Shown: positions 56,273-64,000 of the stretch, in pieces
Numbering within the stretch: the stretch's first letter is position 1
Layout: each line of letters starts with the position of its first letter
From: Marinobacterium rhizophilum DSM 18822
GTDB taxonomy: Bacteria > Pseudomonadota > Gammaproteobacteria > Pseudomonadales > Balneatricaceae
DNA: 64,000 nt
Assembly (NCBI RefSeq): GCF_000378045.1
Contig: NZ_KB899113.1
Span: 1 to 64,000, forward strand
Reading direction: 5' to 3'
Program-made: the position numbers and the translations under genes
The notes under the pieces: generated by a model
What the model saw: the letters and a program-made list of their open reading frames with translations, nothing else
Database searches by the model: none
Told to the model about the DNA's origin: nothing

Positions 56273-57595
56273 TTATTTCGTGTCGGCATCCAGCACGAAC
56301 AGGGTTCCGATTCTGCGCTCACGCTGCACAATGGGCTGTTGCAGTTGCGCGCCCAGCCAGGCAGGCATGTCGGCGGCACTCAGACTGTCATCATCCAGGT
56401 CCAGCGCTTCCAGGCGGGTCTGCGGACTCAGTTCCAGCCCCGCACCGAGCGGTTGTACCAGCCGGTGCGCCACCGCATTGGCACGCACCAGGCGTCCGCG
56501 CCGATCAAACGCCAGCAGCCCCTGACCTTTCCAGCGTCGAAACAGCGGCCGGGTTGCCGTCAGTACCTGCTCGCGCGTTTTGAAATAGGCAATCGCGAGG
56601 TTCGCCTCGATGAGCTCGGCGGCACTCATGGCGAAATCCAGTGCATGGCTTTGATAGGTTTCCGTAAGGCCCGACAGGTCTACAGCGCCGATCACACGTC
56701 CATCGTGGGGGTCGTGGATGACATCGGCGGAGCAGGTAAAACGCTTGATCCCGCTACAAAAATGCTCCGCCCCGTACAGCTGGATCGCCTCGCCGGCCGC
56801 CAGCGCCGTACCGATGGCATTGGTACCCACCGCCGTCTCGCTCCAGAGCCCGCCGGGCGTCAGGTTCACCTCCTGCGCCACCATGCGGGTGTGCCGCTCC
56901 CCGGCCACATCGAGGATAAAACCGTTCTCATCCGCCAGCAGAATCACGCTGCTGGTACTGGACAGCAACTGCGATGCACGCTGTAACACCGGAAAGGCGG
57001 CATCCCGAAGATCCGCCTGGCGGTAACGACGATATTCCACCTGATCAACGTCGGCTGCCAGCGGCGCATTGTCGAGGTGCGGATCAAGCCTGGATGCAAA
57101 ACAGCGGCGCCAGGACTCCTCCACCACCGGCCGAATCACCTCGTCGGAATAGTCCTGCCCCAGCATGAAGCGCTCCCAGACATCCAGCAGGCGGTTATGA
57201 TGCTGTGGATTGCTGAGCAAGCGTGACGGATCGCGCATGTATTTAGTGGCAAGCGCCGCCTGGGTGCGGGTAAAAAACTGGCCGTGACGCATAAAGCCGG
57301 CGACAACACCGGCCTTGACCGCAGTGACCCGGCCACTGTCGTGCCTGGCCAGTACCAGTTCAGGAGGCAATCCATCGAGCAGATGCATATTTGCCGGCAA
57401 TCCACTGGCAAAACAGGACGGGTACACCTGGCCGGTTTCCATGTCATAGAATGCGGGCCTGAAACCCTGGTTACGGTTTTCCTCGCTGACTCCGCCGCTG
57501 CCACGAAAAATCTCGTTCTGCAGGCGAAGCGCACCCGGCGTGAGTTCAACGCCGGCAGATCTGGGTTCTGCTACGAAAGCAGACTTGCTGGTCAT
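56273..57595 (-). CDS. AcoR-like GAF/PAS sensor protein lacking AAA+ and HTH domains
   Basis: A 440-residue protein of three parts. Residues about 20-115 (GALRLQNEIFRGSGGVSEEN, then FYDMETGQVYPSCFASGLPA, FMRHGQFFTRTQAA) form a domain I cannot name. Residues about 150-320 are an AcoR-type GAF sensor: PVVEESWRRCFASRLDP, then LWSETAVGTNAIGTALAAGE and VIHDPHDGRVIGAVDLSG. Residues about 345-430 look like PAS (GLLAFDRRGRLVRANAVAHR). The sigma-54 AAA+ and Fis-type HTH that normally follow are missing, and the stop is clean. AGGAGGGAGT gives a strong ribosome site. Stand-alone sensing or interaction is suggested. Confidence 0.8.
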   Translation of the reverse strand: MTSKSAFVAEPRSAGVELTPGALRLQNEIFRGSGGVSEENRNQGFRPAFYDMETGQVYPSCFASGLPANMHLLDGLPPELVLARHDSGRVTAVKAGVVAGFMRHGQFFTRTQAALATKYMRDPSRLLSNPQHHNRLLDVWERFMLGQDYSDEVIRPVVEESWRRCFASRLDPHLDNAPLAADVDQVEYRRYRQADLRDAAFPVLQRASQLLSSTSSVILLADENGFILDVAGERHTRMVAQEVNLTPGGLWSETAVGTNAIGTALAAGEAIQLYGAEHFCSGIKRFTCSADVIHDPHDGRVIGAVDLSGLTETYQSHALDFAMSAAELIEANLAIAYFKTREQVLTATRPLFRRWKGQGLLAFDRRGRLVRANAVAHRLVQPLGAGLELSPQTRLEALDLDDDSLSAADMPAWLGAQLQQPIVQRERRIGTLFVLDADTK

Positions 57596-58069
57596 ACTCC
57601 CTCCTGGCCCTGGGGCCCGGCAGTGGGTTACTGCGACCTCTTACGTCCTGATTGTGGCGAGTCACTTGATAAGAGTACCCGGCACCCACGGTGGCCCGGG
57701 ATGAAACACGTATTGAGTATAGACCGCTTCGCTTGTAGACCGGCGTGTGCGGCCTTGAACATTGGTAGCATGTGAGCGGCTGCGTCAGGAGCACGGCGAC
57801 GGGGCACGGAGCCGGTAATCACCCCGACGCGGACAGTGCATCCTGTGGACCGACAACGGGCAACAACGCTAACACCATCCAGGCGGCCCTCGCTTGAATA
57901 CTGGAAATTACATCGCCTTTGTACAAGACTCAAACGAGAGGTAGATCAGATAAAGCCATTAAAAACGGCTGATTGAGCAAAGGTATACTTTACAATAAAT
58001 ATTATGAGGCTCAAGACCTTATTAACAGACTGTTAGTCACCCCAACAACAGCCTCAGGAGGATACTAGA
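57596..58069. other. intergenic region between sensor and cupin genes
   Basis: About 470 bases holding divergent promoters for the sensor gene (minus) and the cupin gene (plus). No repeats or palindromes of note; the DNA becomes AT-rich from about 57940 (AAAAACGGCTGATTGAGCAA), where the promoter of the cupin-HxlR unit likely lies. Confidence 0.4.
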
Positions 58070-58444
58070 GTGATGTATTTTAACAACCTCAATCAGATCG
58101 TTGAATCGCTCGACACCGATGAGTCGACCAAAAACGATCCCATCAAAAGAACTTTCGTTTTTGATGGCAAGCATTTAACTGCAAATGTCGGAATAGTTCG
58201 TGACAGTGGAAATGCGCTTCATACTCAGAAGCACCACGACGAGATACTCGTTATCATTGAGGGCAACGTTGACTTTAAAGTGGGTCACGAAGTAAAGAAG
58301 GTGAGCAAAGGAGATCTGGTATTTATTCCACAAAACACACTCCACGGCCCAATACTCGAGGAAGGGGAACGTTTCGCAGCGCTTTCCGTGTTTGCTCCTT
58401 ATTTTGACCGGTCCAAGAACAATATAGTGTGGGACCGGGATTAG
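58070..58444 (+). CDS. small cupin-domain protein
   Basis: A 124-residue single-cupin protein. The first metal/ligand motif is HTQKHHDEILVIIEGNVDFK, near residues 52-71, followed by KGDLVFIPQNTLHGPILEEG, the second motif. It may be a metal-dependent isomerase, decarboxylase or dioxygenase; nothing in the sequence decides. AGGAGG is 8 bases before a GTG at 58070 and 11 before an ATG at 58073; either could be the start. Codon use is AT-richer than nearby genes. The HxlR-type gene follows 105 bases later. Confidence 0.8.
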   Translation: MMYFNNLNQIVESLDTDESTKNDPIKRTFVFDGKHLTANVGIVRDSGNALHTQKHHDEILVIIEGNVDFKVGHEVKKVSKGDLVFIPQNTLHGPILEEGERFAALSVFAPYFDRSKNNIVWDRD

Positions 58445-58549
58445 GCGTAGTTAAACAGGTGCCTAACCAGGCGCTGAAATGCGAACAATTTTAGGAGCGG
58501 CGTGGTTTTGCTTGAGTAAAAAGTAAAATTCAAAAAAGGCGTCAGAGAT

Positions 58550-59239
58550 ATGCTTGATTACGGCGAAGCATGCCCTATTTCCATGGCAACGTCTGTTCTC
58601 TGTGAAAAATGGACTTTGCAGATCATAAGAGAGTTGTTTTTTGGTTCTACACGATATTCTGAGATACAGAAATATATTCCCAATCTCTCGCCATCCTTGT
58701 TGCGAAACCGCCTGCGTTTCCTTGAGGAAAAGGGCATCGTCTTTCGCAAACCCAGCGCCACTGCTGGCCGCTACGAGTACCACCTCACGCCTTCAGGAAA
58801 AGCACTTGCCCCCATTCTTAATGAACTCGGGCGGTGGGGGATGTGTCATGCCAGCGAGGGCATGACCGATAAGCCGAATGCCGCTCCCAGCCTGGTCAGA
58901 GATATTACCGGCGGCATCAACACAGACCAACTTCCCTCCGGCGATACTGTCATCCAACTCCATCTGACCGACGCGGAACCTCACGCCAAGTATCACATTT
59001 ATGTCCGTGATAATGTCGCCCAAGAGTGCTCTCAGGATCTGGGTTTCGATGTCGATGTGTATATCACGGCCACGACCAAAGCGTTGACCCGGGTCTGGTA
59101 TGGTGAAATTGATATACATAAAGCGATTGATAATGGATCGGTGAAAGTCGTTGCGCACCCTGTCTATCTAAAATCGTTGAAGGGCTGGCTTGGTATAAGC
59201 TCGTTTACCACTGAGAATCCTCAGCCGTTTCAGCCATGA
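58550..59239 (+). CDS. HxlR-family regulator with C-terminal SCP2-like domain
   Basis: A 229-residue regulator. The HxlR winged helix occupies residues 5-105: CPISMATSVLCEKWTLQIIR, then RYSEIQKYIPNLSPSLLRNR and GRYEYHLTPSGKALAPILNE. The remainder (about 110-229) is an SCP2-like lipid-binding-fold domain, a known fusion (DTVIQLHLTDAEPHAKYHIY, then KALTRVWYGEIDIHKAIDNG), which probably binds a small hydrophobic or steroid-like ligand. It is downstream of the cupin gene and both are AT-rich compared with their surroundings, so the pair may be an acquired unit. The role is unknown. Confidence 0.9.
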   Translation: MLDYGEACPISMATSVLCEKWTLQIIRELFFGSTRYSEIQKYIPNLSPSLLRNRLRFLEEKGIVFRKPSATAGRYEYHLTPSGKALAPILNELGRWGMCHASEGMTDKPNAAPSLVRDITGGINTDQLPSGDTVIQLHLTDAEPHAKYHIYVRDNVAQECSQDLGFDVDVYITATTKALTRVWYGEIDIHKAIDNGSVKVVAHPVYLKSLKGWLGISSFTTENPQPFQP

Positions 59240-59835
59240 AATAACAAAGCTAAAGCCAGCGTTTAATGCTAAGACACCGGTATTAAACTCCGCAATTCCT
59301 GGGACAGTATACTTATTAACCCGGCTGACAAATACATCGTCGACCGCAGCGGTGCCGAAAACCTGTGGGAGCCCGGTCTTCGGGCGAGTCGAGTGCTCGC
59401 CCAAGCCCTATTCGCCCGCGGCGCGAGCTCCTGTAAACGGCGATACATCCACCGATGGTGGCACAGTGATAGGTACCTAATCCACGAATAGAGGCATAAA
59501 TAGAGACATGAATGAACCTATATTCAGGCCAGGTTTATATTTCCACGAACCGGTTTAATGCGATCGCCTGTTAGAGCTCGTATTTAACGCCAAGGCACCG
59601 GTATCGCGTCACTCACGACTTTACGCGACGTTATTTCAATTCATCGTTTTCCGCCCCGTGCCGAAAACGCCCTCTGGCAGCCAACACACTGTAAAAAATG
59701 TCCAATAAAAAGGGCGATGAATTCACTCATCGCCTTTTAAGTTTAGCCACTAGCGCTGCACATCCACCCGGTCAAGCGTGACCCGGTCAAACGTGACCCT
59801 TTCCAAACGTGAGCAGAGGACGGGTCCAATAGGGA
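59240..59835. other. repeat-rich intergenic region before the inositol operon terminator
   Basis: About 600 bases without a gene. A 22-base motif TTTAATGCTAAGACACCGGT..., at 59262-59283, recurs with three changes at 59583-59604. A REP-like palindrome (CTGTGGGAGCCCGGTCTTCG ... GCGCGAGCTCCTGT) lies at about 59363-59433. CGTGACCCGGTCAA repeats as a short tandem at about 59762-59800. The terminator at 59705 separates this from the iol genes. Confidence 0.6.
59705..59740 (-). terminator. intrinsic terminator of the iol operon
   Basis: AAAAAGGGCGATGA / TCATCGCCTTTT with an ATTCAC loop. On the minus strand the 12-bp stem is followed by a five-T run; on the plus strand TTTTAAG also allows termination. 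Confidence 0.9.
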
Positions 59836-60660
59836 TCAGGCCGCATCCAGCCGCTGGCTGATGTAGCGGATACTCTGTTCCAGCGCGACCATGGGTTCGG
59901 CCAGCTCGGTGATCTCGCTCGAGAAAGGTTCGAAGGAGATGTAGCCGGTGTAGCCACCCTCAAGCAGCGCCCTGATCTGGCCGACGTTGCCAAGACGGTC
60001 TTTGGGCCCCACCAGTACACGGTGGGCATCCAGCATGTCATCAAAAGAAATGGCCGGATCTTCCACCCCGGAGATGTGCACCAGACCGGTATTCTGAGGG
60101 AAGAATTCGGTTTCACCTGCGCCCTGATGATGGAAGGTATCATGCACCAGGCCAAAACGATCTTCTGCGTTCAACTCCTTGATCGCGGCAACCGCTTGCT
60201 GCTTCAGGCGCAGCGATGAAATCGGGAAGCCCAGCGGTTCGACAAACCCCTTGAGGTTGTACTTTTCCAGAATCGGCTTGATTCCGGCGAGGGCCTCGCG
60301 CAGGCCTGCGCTTTTTTCCTCTGCTGTTGCGCAGTAACTAGCGTCGTTCAGCGGGCACATGACCAGGCCCTTTGCACCGCAGGCGCTGGCCAGCTGTGCC
60401 AGTTTCTCGGCCGCCTCAGCGCGCTCCTCATTCCATATATTGAATGGATAAAGCGCATTGATACTGAGAATTTCAATATCCAGTTCCTGGGCCCGAGCGC
60501 CAATGGCACGGGCGTTTTCCAGTTCCGTCACACTGTTCTGCTGTACATCATTGCGCAGTTCGACCGCTTTCAGGCCCAGCGATTTGGCAGCGTCCAACAG
60601 TTCGAACGCAGTCATGGACGGAGCGACCATGTGATTGAGGGAAAATTTTACTGGCTGCAT
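59836..60660 (-). CDS. iolI: TIM-barrel isomerase, IolI (2-keto-myo-inositol isomerase)-like
   Basis: A 274-residue xylose-isomerase-like TIM barrel. PVKFSLNHMVAPSMTAFELL is the IolI-like opening, with EPLGFPISSLR, GLVHDTFHHQGAGETEF and VHISGVEDP giving the metal-site Glu, Asp and His residues. IolI isomerises inosose between keto forms. The ATG follows CAGGAC. It is third in iolH-iolG-iolI. The symbol rests on both sequence and neighbours. Confidence 0.82.
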   Translation of the reverse strand: MQPVKFSLNHMVAPSMTAFELLDAAKSLGLKAVELRNDVQQNSVTELENARAIGARAQELDIEILSINALYPFNIWNEERAEAAEKLAQLASACGAKGLVMCPLNDASYCATAEEKSAGLREALAGIKPILEKYNLKGFVEPLGFPISSLRLKQQAVAAIKELNAEDRFGLVHDTFHHQGAGETEFFPQNTGLVHISGVEDPAISFDDMLDAHRVLVGPKDRLGNVGQIRALLEGGYTGYISFEPFSSEITELAEPMVALEQSIRYISQRLDAA

Positions 60661-60680
60661 GACTCATGTCCTGGCTAGAT

Positions 60681-60714
60681 TTCTCCCTCGGTTCCGGGCC
60701 GGGACCGAGGGAGA
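60681..60714. other. hairpin in the iolG-iolI spacer
   Basis: TCTCCCTCGGT (60682-60692) and ACCGAGGGAGA (60704-60714), an 11-bp perfect stem with a GC-rich loop, in the 85-base gap. No T-run, so it is more likely an RNA-stability element than a terminator. Confidence 0.65.
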
Positions 60715-60745
60715 ACAGGGATTAATGGAAAATTGGCGTGACGGT

Positions 60746-61756
60746 TCAGTTATAAAATGCCGGACGCTCGACCATCACCACGGCTTCAACCTGCCCGCTT
60801 TCCTGCGCCGCTACAGCGGCATCGGCAGCAACGGCGGCGGCGTAACCATCCCAGGAGCTGGGTCCGCCAACGGCGTCGTTCTCGCAGCCGCGAATGAAAT
60901 CCTGCAGCTCGATATCGTAGGACTCGATAAAGCGGTCTTTCCAGTCCATCAGCACTTCGTTGTAGAGCTTGGCGCCCTTGCGCATCAGCAGGCTCTGGGG
61001 TTCCGGCAGGTTGGCAATGCCTTCTTCGCCCACCACCGAGCACTGAATATCGTAGCCATACTGGCAGTTGACGAAGATTTCCAGGTCGATACGCACCCCC
61101 TTGAGGGTTTCGATCAGCAGAATCTGCGGGTCAGCCAGGTGCTCGAAACGGTTCTTGGTGCGCCTTGGGTAGACCACCTGCATCGACTTGTAATCGTCAT
61201 CCAGCAGCCAGCGCAGTGCGTCCAGCTCATGGATGGCGGTATCGACAATTGCCATGCTGGTCACGTAACGATCCGGCACGGTCGGGTTGCGGTGCGCGCA
61301 GTGCATCATCAGCGGCTCGCCGATTTCATTGCTGTCGATGGCCTGCTTGAGCATCTGGTAGCCCTTGTCATAACGACGCATAAAGCCCACCTGCACCAGG
61401 CGCTTGCCAGCAGCGACTTCAGCCTTGACGATGTTCAGGCAGCCTTCGGCGGTCACAGCCAGCGGCTTTTCGCAGAACACATATTTGCCGGCGGCAACGG
61501 CAGCCAGCACGAACTCTTCATGGGTCGGCCCCCAGGAACAGACCAGGATGGCGTCCACATCGCTCGCCTTGATAAGGTCCAGGCCACTTTCATACACTTT
61601 GGCATCCAATCCCAGACGATCGACCACCGCGCGGGCCTGCTCCTGGTTGACGTCGTTTACGGCGACGATTTTGCCACCCGACAGGGTCTGAGTGATTCTG
61701 CGGGCGTGGTCTTCACCAATTGCACCCGTGCCAATTACACCGATATTAATAGTCAT
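60746..61756 (-). CDS. iolG: Gfo/Idh/MocA oxidoreductase, inositol 2-dehydrogenase
   Basis: A 336-residue NAD-dependent enzyme that oxidises myo-inositol (or a stereoisomer) to 2-keto-inositol. The coenzyme fold opens with [20 protein letters not shown], and the EKP catalytic lysine is in [35 protein letters not shown] carries the catalytic Asp and His. Length fits IolG. It lies between iolH and iolI on the same strand, and its product would be substrate for IolI. Confidence 0.92.
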   Translation of the reverse strand: MTINIGVIGTGAIGEDHARRITQTLSGGKIVAVNDVNQEQARAVVDRLGLDAKVYESGLDLIKASDVDAILVCSWGPTHEEFVLAAVAAGKYVFCEKPLAVTAEGCLNIVKAEVAAGKRLVQVGFMRRYDKGYQMLKQAIDSNEIGEPLMMHCAHRNPTVPDRYVTSMAIVDTAIHELDALRWLLDDDYKSMQVVYPRRTKNRFEHLADPQILLIETLKGVRIDLEIFVNCQYGYDIQCSVVGEEGIANLPEPQSLLMRKGAKLYNEVLMDWKDRFIESYDIELQDFIRGCENDAVGGPSSWDGYAAAVAADAAVAAQESGQVEAVVMVERPAFYN

Positions 61757-61797
61757 GCTTCAGTCGCCATTATTGAGTTATTGATATTGTTTTTTAA

Positions 61798-61831
61798 CCG
61801 CACGGATACGCCTGACTTCGGATCCGTGCGG
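61798..61831. other. hairpin in the iolH-iolG spacer
   Basis: CCGCACGGAT (61798-61807) and ATCCGTGCGG (61822-61831), a 10-bp stem in the 98-base gap between iolH and iolG. Like the one after iolG it could tune relative mRNA stability. Confidence 0.65.
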
Positions 61832-61854
61832 GCATAACAGGAGGAACTTGGGTT

Positions 61855-62751
61855 TTACTTGAAATACTTGTCCACGTAGCGCTGCATTTCGTCGCGCATG
61901 AAGCGCGATGACGCTTCTGCGCGTTCTTCCCAGGCAAATACGCAGCTGGACAGCACGCCATCAAAGCCGATTTCAGCCAGGGTGCTGAAGAACACATCCC
62001 AGTCGATCTCGCCTTCGCCCATATCCAGATGCTGATGCACCCGTGCCTGCGAGCCCGGCGGATTGACGATGTAACGCAGGTTGGACGATGCCTTGTGATT
62101 GAAGGTGTCGGCGACACGGGCATGTACCAGAATATCCTTGGTGGAACGGATGGTCTGAGCCAGGTCATCGCCGTAGTAGAACGAATGCGGTGCAATGTAC
62201 GAGCATTTCACGGCCTCGGAATTAATGGTCTTGATGATCTCGACCGCAGGGTCCATGGTTTCAACCCAGTCTTCCGGATGCGGCTCGACACTCAGTGTCA
62301 GGCCTTCACGTTCCAGAATGGGCACCAGCACATCCATGGAACGCCAGAACGCGTTTTCACAGGCTTCGGGCGTGTGGCGACCCTCGCGGTCAGCGGCAGA
62401 GCGCTCGGGGGAAGCACCGCGACCGAACTCGGAAATCAGCAACGGGGCGTCCATTTCAACGGCGATCTCGATGGTGCGTTTCCAGTTATCCATCGCCACT
62501 TCCCACTCATCCTGATAGGGGCTGGACCAGCGGTACATCGGCTGCAGCGTTGCCAGACCCACACCGTGATCCTTCATGGCTTTCTTTAACGACTGGATGC
62601 GCTCGGGATACACACGCGGGCGGGTCCACCACTGCAGAAAGTCCGCCCGTGGCGACAGCTCGATATGCTCGTAGCCCAGCTCAGCGGTCAGGCGGCAAAT
62701 CTCGGGCAGCGACAGGTGACGGTGCATGTAAGGATCAAGGGCGATTTTCAT
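61855..62751 (-). CDS. iolH: sugar-phosphate isomerase/epimerase, IolH-like
   Basis: A 298-residue TIM-barrel protein. MKIALDPYMHRHLSLPEICR, then YEHIELSPRADFLQWWTRPR match the IolH branch, and ISEFGRG, LSVEPHPEDW and HQHLDMGEGEIDWDVFFSTL give the metal site (Glu, Asp, His, Glu). It is first in the operon after a divergent LacI gene. The exact step in inositol catabolism is unsettled in the family. Confidence 0.8.
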   Translation of the reverse strand: MKIALDPYMHRHLSLPEICRLTAELGYEHIELSPRADFLQWWTRPRVYPERIQSLKKAMKDHGVGLATLQPMYRWSSPYQDEWEVAMDNWKRTIEIAVEMDAPLLISEFGRGASPERSAADREGRHTPEACENAFWRSMDVLVPILEREGLTLSVEPHPEDWVETMDPAVEIIKTINSEAVKCSYIAPHSFYYGDDLAQTIRSTKDILVHARVADTFNHKASSNLRYIVNPPGSQARVHQHLDMGEGEIDWDVFFSTLAEIGFDGVLSSCVFAWEERAEASSRFMRDEMQRYVDKYFK

Positions 62752-63069
62752 ATTATTTTACCTATCAGCTTTGTGACCCGGCCTGAAACCCGCACCTTCT
62801 CAATGCGGGCTACCTGCAACAAGCCAAACGGAACAAACATGTCAGTCACTATACTATTTAGAATATTTATTTCAATTGGTGTCGGCTGAAAAAATGTCTG
62901 AATTTCTGTCAACGCAATGAAAGACTTTCACTCACTGACAGGTTTTTCCCTGGCAAGACACTGAGAAGGAGCTTTAATCCCCGCAGAACATGAGAATGCA
63001 ATTTTGACAGAAACTTTCATTTCTTTCATGATGAGGACCGAAATCAGCACAATCACGGTCACAACCACC
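62752..63069. promoter_or_regulatory. divergent iolH / LacI promoter region
   Basis: A 318-base spacer, AT-rich in the middle (TATTTAGAATATTTATTTCA). The palindrome TGAAAGACTTTCA at 62918-62930 is the best operator candidate for the LacI-type protein. AACTTTCATTTCTTTCA near 63011-63027 repeats one arm. Confidence 0.5.
62918..62930. promoter_or_regulatory. LacI-type operator candidate
   Basis: TGAAAGACTTTCA, a perfect 13-bp palindrome with a single-base centre, located in the divergent promoter region between iolH and the LacI-type gene, 139 bases before the latter's start. Confidence 0.55.
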
Positions 63070-64000
63070 ATGTCCAGCCGCCCCACCATCACCGCTGTTG
63101 CAAAGGCCGCAGGCCTGAGTGTTTCTACTGTAGACCGCGTGCTGAATAACCGCGCCCCGGTCAAAGACCAAACCGCACAACGCGTGCTGGAGGCCGCCAA
63201 AGCCACGGGCTACCCGGTCGACACTGTGCGCACCACGGATACCAGCGAACTCCGCCAAGCGCGCTCATACAGCCTCGGCTTCCTGCTGCAAAGCGAGCAA
63301 CAGCCGTTCTATAAAGAGTTGCACCAGCAACTGGAACAGGCCGTGCATAACCGCAGCACACTGCAGCCACAGCTGCTCGAGGGTGCCCAGTTTGCATTTA
63401 TTGACGATGCCAGCCCAAACGCCATTGCCCACCAGATCGAACGGCTGGCGGCAACATGCGATGCGCTGGCACTGGTCTGCTATGAACACCCCGCTATTCT
63501 GCAGGCTATCGAACAAGCCGAAGCCCGCGGTGTAGCCGTGGTCGCACTCCTGTCGCCACTGGGTACAGACCCCAGGCGTCCGTATATAGGTCTTGATAAC
63601 CGCAAGGTCGGGCGTAGCGCCGGCTGGGCCATGGCACACCTGGTAAAGCAGGCTGGCAAGGTTGGCATCTTTGTCGGCAGCCATCGCTTTGTGGGCCATG
63701 AATTGCGTGAAATGGGCTTTCGTTCGTACTGCCGCGAACATGCCCCGCAGATCGAGGTGCTTGAGCACCTGGTGAGCCTGGACGATGCCCAGATCGCCTA
63801 TCGCGGTACTCAGACACTGATCAGTCAGCACCCAGACCTTCGTGGCCTCTATGTGGCGAGCGGTGGCATGGAAGGCGTGATACGGGCACTCCGGGAAGCG
63901 CAGCTGGCCCAGTCCCCGTGTGTCATCACTCAGGAAATGACGCCCGACGCCCGTCAGGCGCTGATCGACGGCGTTGTCACCCTGGTCGTGGCAACACCAC
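63070..64000 (+). CDS. LacI-family regulator, cut by the window end
   Basis: The first 310 residues of a LacI-type repressor. The HTH and hinge read RPTITAVAKAAGLSVSTVDR, then VLNNRAPVKDQTAQRVLEAA; a sugar-binding domain follows (SLGFLLQSEQQPFYKELHQQ, then YIGLDNRKVGRSAGWAMAHL). The stop lies beyond 64000; length so far is near the 330-340 norm. I start at the ATG at 63070 because it gives the family N-terminus MSSRPTITAV; an in-frame ATG at 63028 is possible. It diverges from iolH, so it probably represses the inositol genes and senses an inositol intermediate (inference). Confidence 0.9.
   Translation, partial: MSSRPTITAVAKAAGLSVSTVDRVLNNRAPVKDQTAQRVLEAAKATGYPVDTVRTTDTSELRQARSYSLGFLLQSEQQPFYKELHQQLEQAVHNRSTLQPQLLEGAQFAFIDDASPNAIAHQIERLAATCDALALVCYEHPAILQAIEQAEARGVAVVALLSPLGTDPRRPYIGLDNRKVGRSAGWAMAHLVKQAGKVGIFVGSHRFVGHELREMGFRSYCREHAPQIEVLEHLVSLDDAQIAYRGTQTLISQHPDLRGLYVASGGMEGVIRALREAQLAQSPCVITQEMTPDARQALIDGVVTLVVATP

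Overview
The window (about 58-60% G+C by eye) looks like a chromosomal segment of a marine, amino-acid- and polyamine-degrading gammaproteobacterium. The gene set (GcvTHP with XRE-cupin control, DadA/RidA/alanine racemase, DsdA, RlmJ, Pgi-MgsA, YciA, GumN/TraB-like protein, MFS of the YcaD kind) fits the Oceanospirillales/Pseudomonadales side; the genus is not determinable from this sequence alone and this placement is inference.

Layout. 1-4 kb: a gene-poor, accessory-looking stretch with the edge of an IS3-type element, a lipoprotein with a repetitive beta-strand-like body, and intergenic stem-loop debris. 4-8.7 kb: a zinc alcohol dehydrogenase, a 282-bp MITE with a TTAG target duplication, an APC transporter, a PPK2 polyphosphate kinase and a 5'-truncated gene ending in a membrane anchor. 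8.9-19.2 kb: a glycine/serine catabolic locus (sdaA-glyA-gcvH-gcvP on the minus strand behind an MscS channel; an XRE-cupin regulator and gcvT on the plus strand). 19.6-26.2 kb: household genes (TraB-like, D,D-carboxypeptidase, a queuosine-tRNA mannosyltransferase-like glycosyltransferase, YciA thioesterase, DeaD helicase). 26.5-34.2 kb: a D-amino-acid block (alr-ridA-dadA with a divergent Lrp-type regulator; a LysR regulator beside dsdA; a Na+/alanine-glycine symporter). 34.3-43.4 kb: RNA-modification enzymes (TlyA, RluA-type synthase, RlmJ), a universal stress protein, a ferredoxin, a manganese exporter behind a yybP-ykoY riboswitch, pgi, mgsA and an MFS carrier. 43.7-54.1 kb: an agmatine/putrescine catabolic locus (NhaC-type carrier, agmatine deiminase, class III aminotransferase, LuxR-type regulator, aldehyde dehydrogenase, M20 carbamoyl-amidase) that contains an exact 93-bp tandem array of 13 units. 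54.4-59.2 kb: a TSUP carrier, a FabI-like reductase, a sensor-only AcoR-like protein, a cupin and an HxlR-SCP2 regulator. 59.8-64 kb: an inositol-type catabolic operon (iolH-iolG-iolI) with a divergent LacI regulator cut by the window end.

Regulatory reading of the sequence is the most rewarding part. Three copies of a TTTC-CTA-N3-GAAA palindrome lie at the XRE-cupin gene, gcvT and the Na+/alanine-glycine symporter, suggesting one glycine regulon. Four copies of a TATMCCC-N5-GGGKATA palindrome lie in front of the aminotransferase/LuxR pair, the aldehyde dehydrogenase, the M20 hydrolase and an apparently non-coding interval that ends in a strong terminator, suggesting a LuxR-controlled polyamine regulon that includes a possible small RNA. 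A family of stem-loop cassettes is dispersed through the intergenic regions.
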